Assembly (NCBI GenBank): GCA_934184665.1
Contig: CAKPSX010000004.1
Location: 1-64,000, forward strand
Length of the DNA: 64,000 nucleotides
Source: an uncultured Clostridia bacterium
Lineage (GTDB): Bacteria; Bacillota; Clostridia; TANB77; CAG-508
Direction: 5' to 3'
Of this stretch, positions 61,540-64,000 are shown one piece after another. The notes under the pieces are model-generated. The model was not told the DNA's origin, searched no databases, and saw nothing but the letters and a program-made list of their open reading frames with translations. The position numbers and the translations under genes are program-made. Position 1 is the stretch's first letter. Every line of letters starts with the position of its first letter.

Positions 61540-64000
61540 ATGAATACAATAGTAGGAGAGTTAGGGAAGAATCCCAAGTTTTGTGAATATATAAAAAATA
61601 TAGAAAATAAAATAAGTCCGATAGCAATATCGGGCTTAACAAGCGTTGGAATGACGCATATGATTGCAGGTACAAAAGAATTCTCTAAAAAACCAATATG
61701 TATAATAACATATAATGAAGTTCAGGCAAAAAGAATAGTAGAAGACTTAAAAAACTTTACAGATAAAGTGTTATTTTTTCCTAAAAAAGAAATAGTAACA
61801 TATGATTATGTTGCAGAAAGTAAAGAACTTCCATATGAAAGAATTGAAGTTTTAAATAGATTGTATGAAAATAAAAATATTATATTAGTAACAACGATAG
61901 AAGCAGTAATGCAAAAAATAGTAAATAAAAAAGCATTATATAAAAATGTATTAAACTTTAAAATAGGTGAGCAATGCCAATTAGAAGATGTAAAACAAAA
62001 ACTCGTAAATCTTGGATATGTTAGATATGATTTAATTGATGGAAGAGGCCAATTCAGTGTTAGAGGCGGAATCGTTGATATATCAATTACAGAGAAAACT
62101 GGTGTAAGAGTAGAATTTTGGGGAGATGAAATAGACTCAATAAGATATTTCAATATTGTTAGTCAAAGGTCAACAGAAAATATAAATGACATAACGATAT
62201 ATCCTTCACATGAATATATATTAGAAGAAAATGAGCAGACTGTAATAAATAATATAAGAAATACACAATATCCAGCACAATTAGAAAAACAAGTTGAACA
62301 AGATATTGAAATTATAAAAGCAGGTAATTATATAAGTAAAATAGACAAATATATGAATTGTTTTTATGATAAACAAGAAACAATATTAGAATATTTAAAT
62401 GATAAATTTTTGGTAGTTCTTGATGAGATAAACAAAATTGAACAAAGAATGGAAAATGTAAATAGAGATTGTCAAAATGTAATGCAACTTCTAACGGAAA
62501 AAGAAAAAATTGTTCCAGATGCGTTAAAAAATTTATTAGGATATAATGAATTTCAAGAACAACTTGAGAAAAAACAATTAATATATGTTGATAAATTTGA
62601 TGACCAATTAAAAATAGAAGCGGAAAAATATAAATGGAATTATAAAGAGAAAAATTATTACAAAAGTGAAATTGAAATATTATTTAAAGAATTAAAACAA
62701 GCTCAAAAAGAAAAAAAGAAAATATATATTTTGGCAGAAACAAAGGAAAAAGCAAAAAAGATCTGTACATTATTAGATGAACAAGAAATAATAAATAAAT
62801 ATGAAGAAAAACTAAATCAAACAATAATAGTAAAAAATACTGAAAGTATAGTAACAGTAAGTATTGGAAAATTGTCAGCAGGTTTTGAATGTTTTGAATT
62901 AAATGAATTAGTAATAACATCTCAAGAATTGATTGAGGGAGAAAAAAGAAAAAAGTATAAAAGTACAGCATTTAAAGATGGTGAAAAAGTTGTATTTGCA
63001 GATTTAAAAGTAGGAGACTATGTTGTACACAAAAACTATGGTATTGGAATATTCATTGGAGTTGATACAGTTACAGCGGATGGAACAACAAAAGATTATA
63101 TAAAAGTAAAATATTTAGAAGATGACATTTTATATGTACCTACAAACCAATTAGATGCAATAAGAAAATATATAGGTGGAGATGAAAATGGACTAAAAAT
63201 AAATAAGCTAGGTAGTAAGGAATGGATAAAAACAAAAGCAAAAGTTAAGAAAAATTTAAGAGAAGTTGCACAAGAATTAATTGAATTATATGCAAAAAGA
63301 GATAAAGCAAAAGGTTTTGCGTTTCCAACAGATACACCTTGGCAAGAACAGTTTGAGGCAAGTTTCCCTTACCAAGAAACAGACGACCAACTTCGTTGTA
63401 TAGATGAAGTAAAAGAAGATATGGAATTAGACAAACCTATGGATAGATTATTATGCGGTGACGTTGGATATGGAAAAACGGAAATAGCAATAAGAGCAGC
63501 ATTTAAAGCAGTAATGGGAGGAAAACAAGTAGCATATCTTGCACCAACAACGATTTTGGCTGAACAACAATATAAAGAATTCAAAACTAGAATGGAAGAC
63601 TTTGGAGTTAAAGTCGAAGTCTTAAATAGATTTAAAACACAAAAGCAACAAAAGGAAATTATAAAGAAAATCAATTTAGGAGAAATAGACATAATAGTTG
63701 GAACGCACAGAATCTTAAGTGATGATATTCAATTCAAAGATTTAGGATTACTTATAATAGATGAGGAACACAGATTTGGAGTAAAAGCAAAAGAAAAGAT
63801 TAAACAATATAAGACAAATATAGATGTATTAACAATGACAGCAACACCAATTCCAAGAACATTGCATATGTCAGTAGTTGGAATAAGAGATATGTCAGTT
63901 ATAAATGAACCACCATATAATAGAAAACCAGTTCAAACTTATGTATTAGAATATGACCCAGAAGTTATAAAAGAAGCGATAACAAAAGAACTAGAAAGAA
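61540..64000 (+). CDS. mfd: Transcription-repair coupling factor Mfd (partial, runs off the window)
   Basis: Mfd displaces stalled RNA polymerase and recruits UvrA to the lesion. About 820 codons are visible of an expected 1100 or more. The UvrB-homology part is at the start (ISGLTSVGMTHMIAG, FPKKEIVTYDYVAES, ERIEVLNRLYE, RGGIVDI). The polymerase-interaction domain follows (KVGDYVVHKNYGIGIFIGVD). The translocase begins with the Walker A GDVGYGKTE and the DEEHRFG motif, then TATPIPRTLHMS. The stop lies beyond 64000. ATG 61540 follows AAAAAAGGAATAAG. Confidence 0.96.
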   Translation, partial: MNTIVGELGKNPKFCEYIKNIENKISPIAISGLTSVGMTHMIAGTKEFSKKPICIITYNEVQAKRIVEDLKNFTDKVLFFPKKEIVTYDYVAESKELPYERIEVLNRLYENKNIILVTTIEAVMQKIVNKKALYKNVLNFKIGEQCQLEDVKQKLVNLGYVRYDLIDGRGQFSVRGGIVDISITEKTGVRVEFWGDEIDSIRYFNIVSQRSTENINDITIYPSHEYILEENEQTVINNIRNTQYPAQLEKQVEQDIEIIKAGNYISKIDKYMNCFYDKQETILEYLNDKFLVVLDEINKIEQRMENVNRDCQNVMQLLTEKEKIVPDALKNLLGYNEFQEQLEKKQLIYVDKFDDQLKIEAEKYKWNYKEKNYYKSEIEILFKELKQAQKEKKKIYILAETKEKAKKICTLLDEQEIINKYEEKLNQTIIVKNTESIVTVSIGKLSAGFECFELNELVITSQELIEGEKRKKYKSTAFKDGEKVVFADLKVGDYVVHKNYGIGIFIGVDTVTADGTTKDYIKVKYLEDDILYVPTNQLDAIRKYIGGDENGLKINKLGSKEWIKTKAKVKKNLREVAQELIELYAKRDKAKGFAFPTDTPWQEQFEASFPYQETDDQLRCIDEVKEDMELDKPMDRLLCGDVGYGKTEIAIRAAFKAVMGGKQVAYLAPTTILAEQQYKEFKTRMEDFGVKVEVLNRFKTQKQQKEIIKKINLGEIDIIVGTHRILSDDIQFKDLGLLIIDEEHRFGVKAKEKIKQYKTNIDVLTMTATPIPRTLHMSVVGIRDMSVINEPPYNRKPVQTYVLEYDPEVIKEAITKELER

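Overview
The window is about 64 kb of very AT-rich bacterial chromosome. It suggests a low-GC, anaerobic Gram-positive of the Clostridia, most likely an uncultured gut lineage. The reasons are the A/T-dominated codon use, strong AGGAGG-type ribosome binding sites with several TTG starts, a T-box leader, a pflB-pflA fermentation pair, oleate hydratase, and the Firmicutes gene order ylxM-ffh-rpsP-khpA-rimM-trmD-rplS. No rRNA, CRISPR array or complete mobile element was seen. The species cannot be named from sequence alone.

Layout, left to right. (1) 0.1-3.2 kb: acpS, tatD, a family-4 type uracil-DNA glycosylase and a GltD-like flavoprotein. (2) 3.3-5.2 kb: an accessory pair, a HEXXH metallopeptidase-like protein facing a small XRE regulator across four 11-bp-phased TTACA repeats, with degenerate repeats of about 39 bp behind it. 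(3) 5.4-11.3 kb: a NodB-family deacetylase-like protein, an unknown protein, a tandem-OB SSB-like protein, RluD and RluB pseudouridine synthases, a double S1 protein and a winged-helix protein. (4) 11.3-13.1 kb: tRNA-Arg, a gene-poor stretch with long hairpins, and an HtrA protease gene broken by one base inside its catalytic-serine motif. (5) 13.2-22.6 kb: the most striking locus, a two-module nonribosomal peptide synthetase (C-A-PCP-C-A-PCP-reductase, 2486 aa) followed by a 7TM-type sensor histidine kinase.

(6) 22.7-31.5 kb: cmk, an HD-GYP response regulator, tex, a compositionally foreign orphan gene, pflB and pflA. (7) 31.5-35.7 kb: a candidate orphan small RNA, then frr-uppS-cdsA-rseP (rseP lacks its PDZ region and dxr is absent), a DUF6338-like membrane protein and a tiny basic protein. 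(8) 35.9-41 kb: tRNA-Pro and tRNA-Arg, an NMN-adenylyltransferase-like protein, a TetR regulator, oleate hydratase and a radical SAM protein. (9) 41-51 kb: translation and secretion genes (aspS, T-box-pheS-pheT, ylxM-ffh-rpsP-khpA-rimM-trmD-rplS). (10) 51-64 kb: a pilin-like/FGE-fold surface protein, a Lon-family protease, ogg, leuS, topB, a second compositionally foreign small gene, and mfd, which runs off the right edge.

Most genes are housekeeping (translation, DNA repair, envelope lipid synthesis, fermentation). The accessory interest lies in the NRPS/kinase operon, the metallopeptidase/XRE module, two GC-richer orphan genes that each carry their own promoter, leader hairpin and terminator, the pilin/FGE hybrid and the orphan RNA candidate. 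All function calls rest on reading motifs by eye; no database search was possible.
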